The notes beneath the pieces were generated by a model. The model did no database searches. It had not been told where the DNA came from and worked only from the letters and a program-made list of their open reading frames with translations. A program made the translations under genes and the position numbers. A stretch of 18,944 nt of DNA from an uncultured Campylobacter sp. (GTDB lineage Bacteria; Campylobacterota; Campylobacteria; Campylobacterales; Campylobacteraceae). Shown here in pieces: positions 8,201 through 14,927 of the stretch (position 1 is the first letter of the stretch; every line of letters starts with the position of its first letter). The stretch covers positions 1 to 18,944 of the forward strand of contig CALIWP010000145.1 of assembly GCA_938046705.1 (NCBI GenBank). The letters run 5' to 3'.

Positions 8201-8623
8201 CTATCCTTTCGGCTTTTTCTTGATATTTAGCTCGATGTTTTGCGTGCCGCTATCTTTTAAAATAGAGATCAAATTTACGACCTCGCCGTAGTTTATAGCT
8301 TCATCTGCGTTTAGTTTGACGCTCTCTTTTTGCTTTGGGGTTAAATTTGCGATTTGCGCGGCTAGATCTGCTAAATTTAGGCTTTTTTGCTCGCCGCCTA
8401 CGCTTAAAAGCACTTCGCCGTTAAGCAGATAAAAAACCTCGACGTTTTTGGTATCTTTTTCGTCCAAATTTGACGCGCTTTGGGGTAGGGCGATGTCGAT
8501 ATGGGCAAATTTGTTAAAAGAGGTCGTGACCATAAAAAATAGCAAAAGTACGAATATCACGTCGATCAAATTTAACATCGAGATGCCGGCGTATCTGGCC
8601 TTATCTCTGCGGACATACTTCAC
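8201..8623 (-). CDS. exbD: ExbD, TonB-complex proton channel subunit
   Basis: Read from GTG at 8621-8623, preceded by AAAGGAG at proper spacing, this encodes about 140 residues. An in-frame TTG at 8650 lacks a site and is less likely. It has a short basic N-terminus and one transmembrane helix LIDVIFVLLLFFMVT with the single membrane Asp that carries protons in ExbD/TolR proteins. A periplasmic domain with the IALPQSAS motif follows. It overlaps the 3' end of exbB by 23 bases. Together with ExbB and the TonB encoded five genes downstream, it would energise the receptors here. Confidence 0.9.
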   Translation of the reverse strand: MKYVRRDKARYAGISMLNLIDVIFVLLLFFMVTTSFNKFAHIDIALPQSASNLDEKDTKNVEVFYLLNGEVLLSVGGEQKSLNLADLAAQIANLTPKQKESVKLNADEAINYGEVVNLISILKDSGTQNIELNIKKKPKG

Positions 8624-9230
8624 AGCTTCTCCTTTCAAAACTGCGGCCAAACAGACTCATAATGCGGTTTAGGTCGTTTAGGATGAAGTCTATTTTCTTG
8701 CTAATCATGAGAAAAAATATCACGCAAGGAATCGCCACTATGAGCCCAAAAGCCGTCGTATAAAGCGCCTCGGAGATACCGACCGCAACTAGCGGAGCGT
8801 CCACTCCGCCGCTAAGTCCGCTAAAGGCCTTTATCATACCGACTATCGTGCCAAGCAGGCCTAGCTGCGGGCTCGCGCTCGCGCAAAGTCCCAGTATCCA
8901 CGTGCGCCGCTCAAGCGAGGTTAGCTGCATGGATACGGCCTCCTCGGCGATGTAGTCGATCTGCGTTTTGCTAGCGCCTTCGCCTAAATTTTCCGCGACG
9001 AAAAGCGCGGTTTTGGCAAGCGAGTTTTTGTAGCTTTTGCAAAATTCTTTGATTTTTGCGTAGTCGCCTTCTAAAATGAGATTGCAAAGCTTGATCTTAA
9101 ACGAACTAGTCGCGTCTATCTCGGTAAATAAAAAATACGCTCCCTTTTCAAGAAGCACCGCGATACCGAGCACCGAGAGGCAAAATATCGGCCACATAAA
9201 TATACCGCCGACTTCTATATACTCAAACAT
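8601..9230 (-). CDS. exbB: ExbB, TonB-complex proton channel subunit
   Basis: This 209-residue protein is read from ATG at 9228-9230, with AGGA 5 bases upstream. An in-frame TTG 24 bases earlier is not supported by a site. It has the MotA/TolQ/ExbB topology: an N-terminal helix (GGIFMWPIFCLSVLGIAVLL), a cytoplasmic segment, then LGLLGTIVGMIKAF and ALYTTAFGLIVAIPCVIFF, the two conserved membrane motifs. It is the first gene of the nine-gene operon, with a good -10 element about 35 bases upstream. Confidence 0.9.
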   Translation of the reverse strand: MFEYIEVGGIFMWPIFCLSVLGIAVLLEKGAYFLFTEIDATSSFKIKLCNLILEGDYAKIKEFCKSYKNSLAKTALFVAENLGEGASKTQIDYIAEEAVSMQLTSLERRTWILGLCASASPQLGLLGTIVGMIKAFSGLSGGVDAPLVAVGISEALYTTAFGLIVAIPCVIFFLMISKKIDFILNDLNRIMSLFGRSFERRSCEVCPQR

Positions 9231-9263
9231 TTTAATCCTAATATTAATTATCAAAAGCGGTTT

Positions 9264-9292
9264 ATTATACCGCCGCTATCATTAATCGGTAA
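9264..9292 (-). promoter_or_regulatory. Predicted promoter of the exbB-led heme operon
   Basis: On the minus strand TATAAT occupies 9269-9264 and TTACCG (9292-9287) lies 17 bases upstream as a weak -35 box. The exbB start is about 34 bases downstream of the -10. The -10 sits in the loop of a 5-bp GCGGT/ACCGC inverted repeat (9257-9261 / 9269-9273). A GATAATTAATATTA stretch between -10 and ATG resembles half of a Fur box, which is a weak suggestion. Confidence 0.55.
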
Positions 9293-9364
9293 TAAAATTT
9301 GACGAGATTTCATAACGTTAGATAACAAAATCCAAATAACATTTCGCAGAGAAACAGAGCGTCC

Positions 9365-9399
9365 AAAAAGGCAAATTTAGGACACAAAGCCCTAAATTT
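9365..9399 (-). terminator. Rho-independent terminator after the second TonB-dependent receptor
   Basis: AAATTTAGG (9373-9381) and CCTAAATTT (9391-9399) form a perfect 9-bp stem with a 9-base loop just after the receptor stop codon (9406-9408). The stem is followed on the minus strand by a T5 run (9369-9365). It would separate this receptor from the exbB operon. Confidence 0.7.
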
Positions 9400-9405
9400 A
9401 GCGGT

Positions 9406-11451
9406 TTAGTAAATATATTTAAACTCTACGTAGTAGTTTCTCTCGTTTGCCGGGCTATACTCGTAGATACCGGTTTGGTTGTTTTTGCCTTGGTAGTCGT
9501 AGTATTTTTTGTTAAAGAGATTTTTTACGCCCCCTGTTATGCCAAATCCGTTTTTAAATTTATACGAAACGCCTGCGTCCACGATGCTGCGAGATGAGAT
9601 GTTGTCGTAGTTTAAGTCCTTTTTCTTTGAGTAAAATTTATAGTCCGCAAACACTTGCAAGTCGCTCACGATCTCGTAGTCCGCGCCGAATATAAATTTG
9701 TGTTTTGAGACGTAGGGCACCTCTTTGCCGGCGTTATCGCCCTTTTTGATCATGGCGTTTACGTAGGCGTAAGACTGGCTCAAGATCAGCCTATCAAAGA
9801 GATTTTGCCTGCTAAAAAACTCAAATCCGTATCGTCTGGTTTTTGCGATGTTGTAGTATTTCCAAGCGTCACCGTGGTTGGCTCCAAGCTCGGCATAGGC
9901 TATCTCGTCGCTAGTGTCGGTTAAAAACACTGTAGCGTTTACCGGCATGCTTGCGACGTGATCTTTTAGCCCGATCTCGTAGGTGTTAAATTTTTCCGAT
10001 TTTAGGTCGTTAAATTTGTACTGCTTAGTCACCTGATCTTTGTCGGTTAGCTGAGAAGGCGAGGGCGAGATGTAGCCGCGCTCAAATTTAAAATATACGT
10101 TTCCGGTGTCGGAGTATCTGAAATTTGGCGTAAACTCAAACGCGTGGTTGTCGATATCTCTGCCGTCGCTTATGGCGTTGTAGCTAGTCATCGGAGGAAA
10201 AGGTATGCCGTTTCTAAAGCCCTTCATATCTGAAACCCTGCTAGCCTCGTACTGCGCGCGCTCAAATCTATACCCAAAGCTCAGATCAAAAAGCTTGGTA
10301 AATTTATGCTTTTCCATAAAATAAAGCGCGTGAGTGGTCTTTTGTAGATCTAGCGTCGTATCGTGCTTTAAGCTTATCACGGGCGATGTTTTTACCTCGT
10401 AGTGCGACTCTCTTTCGCCCTTGTTTTGTTCGTAGTCGTAGCCAAAGATAAACTCGCCGCTACCGTAGTCAAGCTTGTTTTTAAAATTTACGCCGTATTT
10501 TTTATCGCCGAAAAGCCCCTGCGACGGATAGCGCACGCCGCGAGCCGACTCGGTCGAGGAGGTTTTGATTTTTATTTTTTGATAATACGGCATCAAATTT
10601 ACCGAGTAAAAGTCGTTAAATTTGCCCTCGTAAACGGCACTAACGTCGATTTTTTCGTTTTCAAAGAGCTTTGTTAGGCCGTTATTTGCGTTTTGTCTTC
10701 GGTTTTGCGAGACTTGGTCTTGGGTTAGGGTGCCAGGATCGTTTCTTTTTGATTTAAAGATACTAGGCGTCAAATTTAGCGAGTGGGAGTCGCTAAATTT
10801 GTAGTTTAGCCCGCCGCTTAGGTAGTATCCGCGCTCCTTGTAGTCGTGTCTGTAGCCTTTTTGACCGAAGGCTTTGCCGCTAAATTTTAAAAACAGATCC
10901 TCGCTCACGTTTCCGCCGACGGTGGCTGCGGCGTCGCGGTAGCTATACGAGCCTATCTTGGAGCTAACGTTTGCGAAAAAATCGCGCGGTCTTTGCTTGG
11001 TGATGATATTTACCACGCCGCCTCTAGTACCGCTGCCGTATAGCACGGCTCCGCCTCCGGGCATCACTTCGACCTGCTCGACGTCCTCGATGGCGATCAT
11101 CTCAAGCGGTATGATGCCGTGCGCCGCATCGACCATATTTATCGGTACTCCGTTTAGCATGATTTTTACGGCCATAGTTGGCGTCGCGCCGTCTCCGCGC
11201 ATGCCTTGTCCGCGCATATCTATGTTTTCGCCTAGGCTTGAGGTGCTGACGAAATCGACGCTAGGGATCTTTTCTACGAGCTCTTTTACCGAGCGGTAGC
11301 CGTAGGCCTCGATGTCTGTTTTGGTTACGACGAATATATTTCTAGTCTCTTCTTTTAGCGCGCTTTCAAAACCCGTCGCCGTTACTATGGCGGCATCTAG
11401 CGTGACGTTTTGGGTTTGCGCGTTTAGGCTCGCGGCTGCTACTAGCGACAA
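9406..11451 (-). CDS. Second TonB-dependent outer-membrane receptor (heme/iron), start region aberrant
   Basis: At least 681 residues. A TonB-box-like DAAIVTATGF is followed by a plug with MRGQGMRG, EVMPGGGAVLYGSGTRGG and VNIITKQ, then a barrel ending NYYVEFKYIY. It is clearly paralogous to the 6078-8150 receptor along its length, including 28 identical bases at the 3' ends. It lacks a normal start. In frame, only TTG at 11449-11451 is available, giving an 11-residue hydrophobic stub without a basic n-region and with no ribosome-binding site nearby. Upstream in-frame codons (to 11484) encode KRLGAQGGKFILL, exactly the missing first half of a signal peptide. Reaching it needs a -1 shift at an A6 run or a lost start codon. 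It may be a non-expressed allele, a frameshift-regulated gene or a sequence error. Ligand is inferred from neighbours. Confidence 0.8.
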   Translation of the reverse strand: MSLVAAASLNAQTQNVTLDAAIVTATGFESALKEETRNIFVVTKTDIEAYGYRSVKELVEKIPSVDFVSTSSLGENIDMRGQGMRGDGATPTMAVKIMLNGVPINMVDAAHGIIPLEMIAIEDVEQVEVMPGGGAVLYGSGTRGGVVNIITKQRPRDFFANVSSKIGSYSYRDAAATVGGNVSEDLFLKFSGKAFGQKGYRHDYKERGYYLSGGLNYKFSDSHSLNLTPSIFKSKRNDPGTLTQDQVSQNRRQNANNGLTKLFENEKIDVSAVYEGKFNDFYSVNLMPYYQKIKIKTSSTESARGVRYPSQGLFGDKKYGVNFKNKLDYGSGEFIFGYDYEQNKGERESHYEVKTSPVISLKHDTTLDLQKTTHALYFMEKHKFTKLFDLSFGYRFERAQYEASRVSDMKGFRNGIPFPPMTSYNAISDGRDIDNHAFEFTPNFRYSDTGNVYFKFERGYISPSPSQLTDKDQVTKQYKFNDLKSEKFNTYEIGLKDHVASMPVNATVFLTDTSDEIAYAELGANHGDAWKYYNIAKTRRYGFEFFSRQNLFDRLILSQSYAYVNAMIKKGDNAGKEVPYVSKHKFIFGADYEIVSDLQVFADYKFYSKKKDLNYDNISSRSIVDAGVSYKFKNGFGITGGVKNLFNKKYYDYQGKNNQTGIYEYSPANERNYYVEFKYIY
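9419..9446. repeat. 28-bp direct repeat shared by the two receptor 3' ends (copy 2)
   Basis: Identical to 6091-6118; see that entry. The rest of the two genes is similar only in patches, mostly in the plug domain and last strand. Confidence 0.8.
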
Positions 11452-11483
11452 AAGTATAAATTTGCCGCCTTGCGCGCCTAATC

Positions 11484-11510
11484 TTTTTTGCTTATTTTGA
11501 CTCCCTTCAT
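11484..11510 (-). other. Leader of receptor gene: SD, candidate starts and A6 slippery run
   Basis: Minus strand order is ATG (11510-11508), AAGGGAG (11507-11501), five bases, ATA (11495-11493), AGC, then six As (11489-11484) followed by GATTAG. Reading from ATG or ATA runs into TAG right after the A-run. One extra A, or a -1 slip on AAA AAA, joins it to the receptor frame and yields a standard signal peptide (MSKK/ISKK-RLGAQGGKFILLSL...). The AAGGGAG is ideally placed for a start at the ATA, which looks like a mutated ATG. Confidence 0.65.
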
Positions 11511-11541
11511 TTTATCATAATTAATAATGATAAAAGTTTTC
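11510..11541 (-). promoter_or_regulatory. Fur-box-like palindrome and -10 element of the second receptor
   Basis: TTTTATCAT (11510-11518) and ATGATAAAA (11527-11535) are perfect 9-base inverted arms separated by 8 bases. An overlapping 19-base window (11523-11541) matches the classical Fur consensus at 14 of 19 positions by my count. On the minus strand TATGAT (11519-11514) could be the -10. Transcription would then begin near the AAGGGAG at 11507, after the upstream ATG. This predicts iron repression of the receptor. Confidence 0.6.
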
Positions 11542-11788
11542 GTTACTTTACTATTTTTGATATTAGTTAATAATAAAAATCAATTCTTATAATTTTGATT
11601 TACGATTATAGCGACGCTCGCGAGATTTTAGATTTAGTTTTACGGATGATTTTGCGCGTTTAAATCGTGAAATTTAAAGGCCGAATATGAAAGATTTTAA
11701 AATAAATTTGAAGTGGAGTAAATTTGAGAGTTAAATTTGATATAGAAGCAAGCTAAATGCGATCCCGCTAAAGAGGCGCAAGGGGGAT
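11542..11788. other. AT-rich intergenic region, no gene recognised
   Basis: Between the second receptor's operator and the end of the small DUF2470 gene. It contains AT-rich stretches suitable for promoter upstream elements and several AAATTT words. A 15-codon frame at 11687 has no supporting context. I see no RNA gene or clear terminator. Confidence 0.5.
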
Positions 11789-12058
11789 TTATCCCTCCAT
11801 GCTGTTTACGACGTTTATCACCTCGTCGCGTAGGCTCTCAACCGTTAGCTCGGCTTTTTTCTCAAACGGTACGAACACCTCGCCCTCGTCGCAGGCGATG
11901 TGCATGCCGTCCTCGGTGATATCGGTCATTTTGACGTTTTGCGGGTTGGTAAAGCCGCCAAATTTTGCGCACATATCCTCTGTAAGGCCGATGAAGTTAT
12001 CGTTCATCATGCCTAGCGCCATCTCTTTGGCTTCTCTTGCTTCCTCGCTTAGCTGCAT
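11789..12058 (-). CDS. Stand-alone DUF2470-like domain protein (HugZ/ChuZ N-terminal domain)
   Basis: The 89-residue acidic protein starts at ATG 12058 with AAGGAGA at ideal spacing. Its pattern M-N-x4-LTEDMCAKFGGF, NVKMTDITEDGMHI, then EVFVPFEKKAELTVESLRDEVINVV fits the DUF2470 domain. From memory it also fits the first ~80 residues of H. pylori HugZ (HMNAHH...KKFG...VDSQGI...). HugZ/ChuZ are split-barrel heme oxygenases of about 250 residues, and here the barrel is absent. The conserved His residues of the HMNxHH start are replaced (MMNDNF). It lies 56 bases after the ABC exporter gene, same strand, close to the heme operon. A role in heme binding or trafficking is inference; the domain assignment is moderately sure. 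Confidence 0.7.
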   Translation of the reverse strand: MQLSEEAREAKEMALGMMNDNFIGLTEDMCAKFGGFTNPQNVKMTDITEDGMHIACDEGEVFVPFEKKAELTVESLRDEVINVVNSMEG

Positions 12059-12114
12059 TATGTCTCCTTGATTTAAAAATGATATCCGTTATTTTAACCG
12101 TTTTTAGCTGAATT

Positions 12115-13704
12115 TTAGCCCTTAACGAGCGCGATTTGCCCGTTTCGTATCTCGTAAATTTTATCCGCCGCGTCAAAATACGCATCGTCGTGGCTGATCG
12201 CAAAAACGGTGTAACCTTGCGCCTTTAACTCAGGCAAAAACTCCGTGTAAAAATGCCGCCTAAACTCGGGGTCTTGATCAGCCGCCCACTCGTCAAGGAT
12301 CAAAAATTTACGCTTTTCAAGCAGCGCCGCAACCATCGCGAGGCGCTTTTTCTGGCCTTGAGAGAGATTTAGCGTGCTAAAATTCCCGTCTTTTACGCTT
12401 ACCTTGTTTTCTATCGACATCTTTTTTAGTAGCCCCTCTATCAGTGCCAGATCGTCGCTCATAACCTCGTTAAAGAGATAAAAGTCGCTAAACACCGCGC
12501 TGATCGTATTTGCGTAGCTTTTTAAATTTGACTCCGTGATTTTGACGTCGTCCGCGAACATCTCGCCGCTTTTTGGCGTTAGAAGTCCCGCTAAAATCAT
12601 AAATAGCGTGCTTTTGCCACTACCGTTTTTGCCGATCAAAAACACCGTTTCGCCGCGCCTAATCTCTAAATTTATATCTTTTAGCGCAAATTCGCTACCT
12701 TCGTCGTAGGCGAAATTTATATCTTTTAGGCGTAGTTTTTGCCAAATTTGCGGAGCCGTCTCACCCAACTCAAACTCCGGCTCAAAGGGCGCTAGGTCAA
12801 GCTTTTTTAGCCGCTCGTAGGCGATGCGCGCGCGAAAGACGCTAGGCACCGAGTAAAGCAGCATCATGAGAGGCGCTCGCAAAAAAAGTATCGCCAAAGC
12901 AACCGTGATCGCATCCTGTAGGCTAGCGGCATCGTAGGCTAGGCAAAAATATATCTCGATGCCCACGGCGCCCAGCATCACGGTGTTTAGCCAGTTGCTC
13001 ATAAAGGACTGATGGATCTCGGCTTTTACGATATTTGCGCGCAGGCTTTTTGCGTTGGGTATGAAACGCTCAAGAAAAAGCCGCTTCGCGCGGGCTAAAT
13101 TTAAGCTAAGCTCCCTGTGCCCCTCGATGCAGGTCTGATAGTCGCGATATAGCGCATCCTCGCCGTTACGGCATTGTTCGTAGTATTTGTGGATATTTTT
13201 GATGAAGCATCGGCAAATCCATGTCGCCGCACTCATCCAAATCACCAAAAACACGAAAATCTCGGCCGAGATATAAAGCACGTAAGCACCCGTCGCGCCG
13301 ATGATGAGCACGCCTTGGATGATGCTTGGCACCTGCATAAAGCCGTCGGTTAGGCTGCGCACGTCGCTTGAGAGCGAGGCGATCAAATTTGACTTGCCTG
13401 CGGCGACGATTTTTTGATTTGCGGTATCTAGGATCCGTTTTATCGTTTTGGTGCGCAGCTCGTAGACAAAGTCGTTGCCGATCACGCTAAGAGCGATGCG
13501 TGAGAGCACCGAAAAACCCAAAAACAAAATCAAAAGCGCAAAAAATGCGAGCAAAATTTGAGCGTCTTTTTCTTTTAAATTTAAGAGGTATTTGTTGATA
13601 AAGGCTAGTATCAGGATCCCAGAACCGCTAAAAACGGCGCTGGAAACAATCATGGCGATGATTTGCCAAAGCGTTTTTTTTGAGATTTTTTTAAACATTT
13701 TCAT
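12115..13704 (-). CDS. YojI/PvdE-like ABC exporter (cyclic peptide/siderophore export family)
   Basis: A 529-residue fused exporter half-transporter. The N-terminal ~290 residues hold about six membrane helices, and the C-terminal ATPase follows. It has Walker A GKNGSGKST (358-366), the variant signature LSQGQKKRLA (447-456), Walker B FLILDE (467-472) immediately followed by WAADQDPEFRRHFY, and switch His505. The LSQGQ and DEWAADQDP motifs are diagnostic of the YojI/PvdE/SyrD branch, which exports small peptides, lasso/cyclic peptides or siderophore precursors. No peptide biosynthesis gene is nearby, so the substrate is unknown. Start ATG 13704 has only a weak purine-rich site, and ATG 13698 is an alternative. 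TAAAAT and TATAAA -10 elements lie 22-40 bases upstream. It probably forms an operon with the DUF2470 gene. Confidence 0.85.
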   Translation of the reverse strand: MKMFKKISKKTLWQIIAMIVSSAVFSGSGILILAFINKYLLNLKEKDAQILLAFFALLILFLGFSVLSRIALSVIGNDFVYELRTKTIKRILDTANQKIVAAGKSNLIASLSSDVRSLTDGFMQVPSIIQGVLIIGATGAYVLYISAEIFVFLVIWMSAATWICRCFIKNIHKYYEQCRNGEDALYRDYQTCIEGHRELSLNLARAKRLFLERFIPNAKSLRANIVKAEIHQSFMSNWLNTVMLGAVGIEIYFCLAYDAASLQDAITVALAILFLRAPLMMLLYSVPSVFRARIAYERLKKLDLAPFEPEFELGETAPQIWQKLRLKDINFAYDEGSEFALKDINLEIRRGETVFLIGKNGSGKSTLFMILAGLLTPKSGEMFADDVKITESNLKSYANTISAVFSDFYLFNEVMSDDLALIEGLLKKMSIENKVSVKDGNFSTLNLSQGQKKRLAMVAALLEKRKFLILDEWAADQDPEFRRHFYTEFLPELKAQGYTVFAISHDDAYFDAADKIYEIRNGQIALVKG

Positions 13705-13725
13705 TCTTTTTTGAGAGTTTATTTC

Positions 13726-13772
13726 ATTTTAGCCGCCATTTTATAAGAATATTTTTAAAATTTCGCTAAAAT
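13726..13772. promoter_or_regulatory. Divergent promoters for ABC exporter (minus) and yigZ (plus)
   Basis: Minus-strand -10 candidates are TATAAA (13745-13740) and TAAAAT (13731-13726). For the plus strand, GC-TAAAAT at 13767-13772 lies about 24 bases before the yigZ TTG. Strong -35 boxes are absent, as is usual in Campylobacter. Confidence 0.45.
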
Positions 13773-13795
13773 CGGGCTTTATTTAAAGGAGAAAA

Positions 13796-14416
13796 TTGCA
13801 AACGGTTTTGCGGGTCGTATCGACCAAAACTGAAGCCAAAAAATCGACGTTTTTATGTTTTTTGTGCCCGATTTGCGAGTTTAAAGCCTTGCACGAGCGC
13901 CTAAAGGCCGAGCATCCAAAGGCCGCGCACGTCGTGTGGGCGCTGCGCGAGCGAAACGGCTACGGCCAGATAGTGGAAAATCAAAGCGACGACGGCGAGC
14001 CAAAGGGCACGAGCGGGCAACCCTCGTTAAACGCGCTTAGAGGCGCCCAGCTTGTAAACGCGGGCGCGCTAATAGTTCGGTATTTTGGCGGGATAAAGCT
14101 AGGCACGGGCGGACTCGTGCGAGCTTATGGCGCAGCGGTAAACGCGGCGATAGAGGATGCTGAGGGCTGCGGGGCGCTGGCTAAATTTGAGATAAAATCG
14201 CTTTGCCTGTTTTTTACGCCATACGCGCTTGGCTCGCGATTTGAGCACTATTTTGAAAAGCGAAATCTAAGCTTTGAGCGCGAATTTAACGAGGAGGGCG
14301 CGATCTGGCGAGCGGAGTTTAACAGCGCCGAATTTGACGAATTTCAGGCATTTGCGAGCGGGTTTGAGCAGGAGGGGTTTAAATTTTACGCCTTGCCGTT
14401 AGCCGCGAGAGAGTAA
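13796..14416 (+). CDS. yigZ: YigZ/IMPACT family protein
   Basis: The 206-residue protein has the two signature blocks of the UPF0029/IMPACT N-terminal domain: DDGEPKGTSGQP (65-76) and VRYFGGIKLGTGGLVRAYG (94-112). The bacterial YigZ C-terminal ferredoxin-like half follows. Its biochemical role is uncertain; eukaryotic IMPACT regulates translation stress signalling. The start is TTG at 13796, chosen because AAAGGAG ends 4 bases upstream and no ATG fits. It is transcribed divergently from the ABC exporter and stands alone. Confidence 0.9.
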   Translation: MQTVLRVVSTKTEAKKSTFLCFLCPICEFKALHERLKAEHPKAAHVVWALRERNGYGQIVENQSDDGEPKGTSGQPSLNALRGAQLVNAGALIVRYFGGIKLGTGGLVRAYGAAVNAAIEDAEGCGALAKFEIKSLCLFFTPYALGSRFEHYFEKRNLSFEREFNEEGAIWRAEFNSAEFDEFQAFASGFEQEGFKFYALPLAARE

Positions 14417-14510
14417 ATTAAGAGGTAAAATTCACGTTGGGTTTATGCTAGACGGTTATAATTTCGCCGATTTTGGCTAAGGCTTGTCTCGCGAGCGCTT
14501 TTGAGAGAGA

Positions 14511-14619
14511 TTTTTGCTTCGCTTTGCTCGCAACTGCAAGCAGAAGAAAATTTTAATCTGCTACAGGCTTCGTGCCTAGTCTTGATTAAAATTTTCTGCA
14601 CAACTTTCAAAATCATCTC
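14511..14619. repeat. Repeat copy A with long inverted repeat
   Basis: AAAATTTTAAT (14547-14557) pairs perfectly with ATTAAAATTTT (14585-14595). GCAG (14540-14543) pairs with CTGC (14596-14599) across a 3-base bulge. The loop carries a small AGGC/GCCT hairpin. The result is a cruciform or structured-RNA-like element of about 60 bases. No T-run follows closely, so it is not a standard terminator. Confidence 0.6.
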
Positions 14620-14715
14620 GCGATACTGCGCCTTTAAAATTTTGCAGTGACCCTTCTTTTAAGCGTCTTTATAGAAATTACGCCAGCGGCGTCGCTACGT
14701 TGGTTTTGAATGAGT

Positions 14716-14796
14716 TTTTTGCTTTGCTTTGCTCGCAACTGCAAGCAGAGGTCTAGCCTTGACTTAAAATTTCTGCATGACATCCAAATCCATCTC
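14716..14796. repeat. Repeat copy B, lacking the left inverted arm
   Basis: The first 34 bases match copy A at all but one position. The left AAAATTTTAAT arm and the small hairpin are shortened or missing, while the right-hand TTAAAATTTCTGCA is retained. It appears to be a decayed or deletion form of copy A. Confidence 0.6.
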
Positions 14797-14927
14797 AAAA
14801 ATATTTCTCCTTAGATTCTTTCATTACAAATTTAATCTAAAATTTGCAGCAATTTTTTAAAACACAGCTACCAAGAAACAAATTTTGAAAATTTCATCAA
14901 ATTTAAACCCACATTGCAGGCTGAATT

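Larger units (their letters stand above)
14417..14927. other. 511-bp non-coding gap between convergent genes, with degenerate repeats
   Basis: No credible gene. It contains two related segments: about 14511-14619 and about 14716-14796. They share a 34-base block (14511-14544 versus 14716-14749) with one mismatch, then a CTAG-CTTGA-TTAAAATTT-CTGCA block, then a TC-AAATC-ATCTC tail. Further TTTAAAATTTTGCAG-like words at 14633 and 14836 suggest older copies. It resembles a decayed intergenic repeat family or non-coding element. Confidence 0.6.

Noticed and set aside
9231..9254. Longer exbB from TTG at 9254 and longer exbD from TTG at 8650
   Set aside because: ATG 9230 and GTG 8623 have proper Shine-Dalgarno sequences and match usual family N-termini; the upstream TTG codons do not.
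9257..9273. GCGGT/ACCGC inverted repeat upstream of exbB as a terminator or operator
   Set aside because: Only a 5-bp stem with the -10 element in its loop and no T-run. It is not a terminator, and too weak to call an operator.
11687..11734. Small plus-strand frame starting ATG at 11687 (15 codons)
   Set aside because: Very short, no good ribosome-binding site, composition like surrounding AT-rich intergenic DNA.
14540..14599. Inverted repeat as the yigZ terminator
   Set aside because: It is over 120 bases from the yigZ stop, has a large loop and an A/T-only main stem, and no adjacent T-run.
14417..14927. Hidden protein gene or tRNA in the gap
   Set aside because: Short frames on either strand lack start signals and family features. 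No cloverleaf-like arrangement or TPsiC-like GGTTCGA motif was found.
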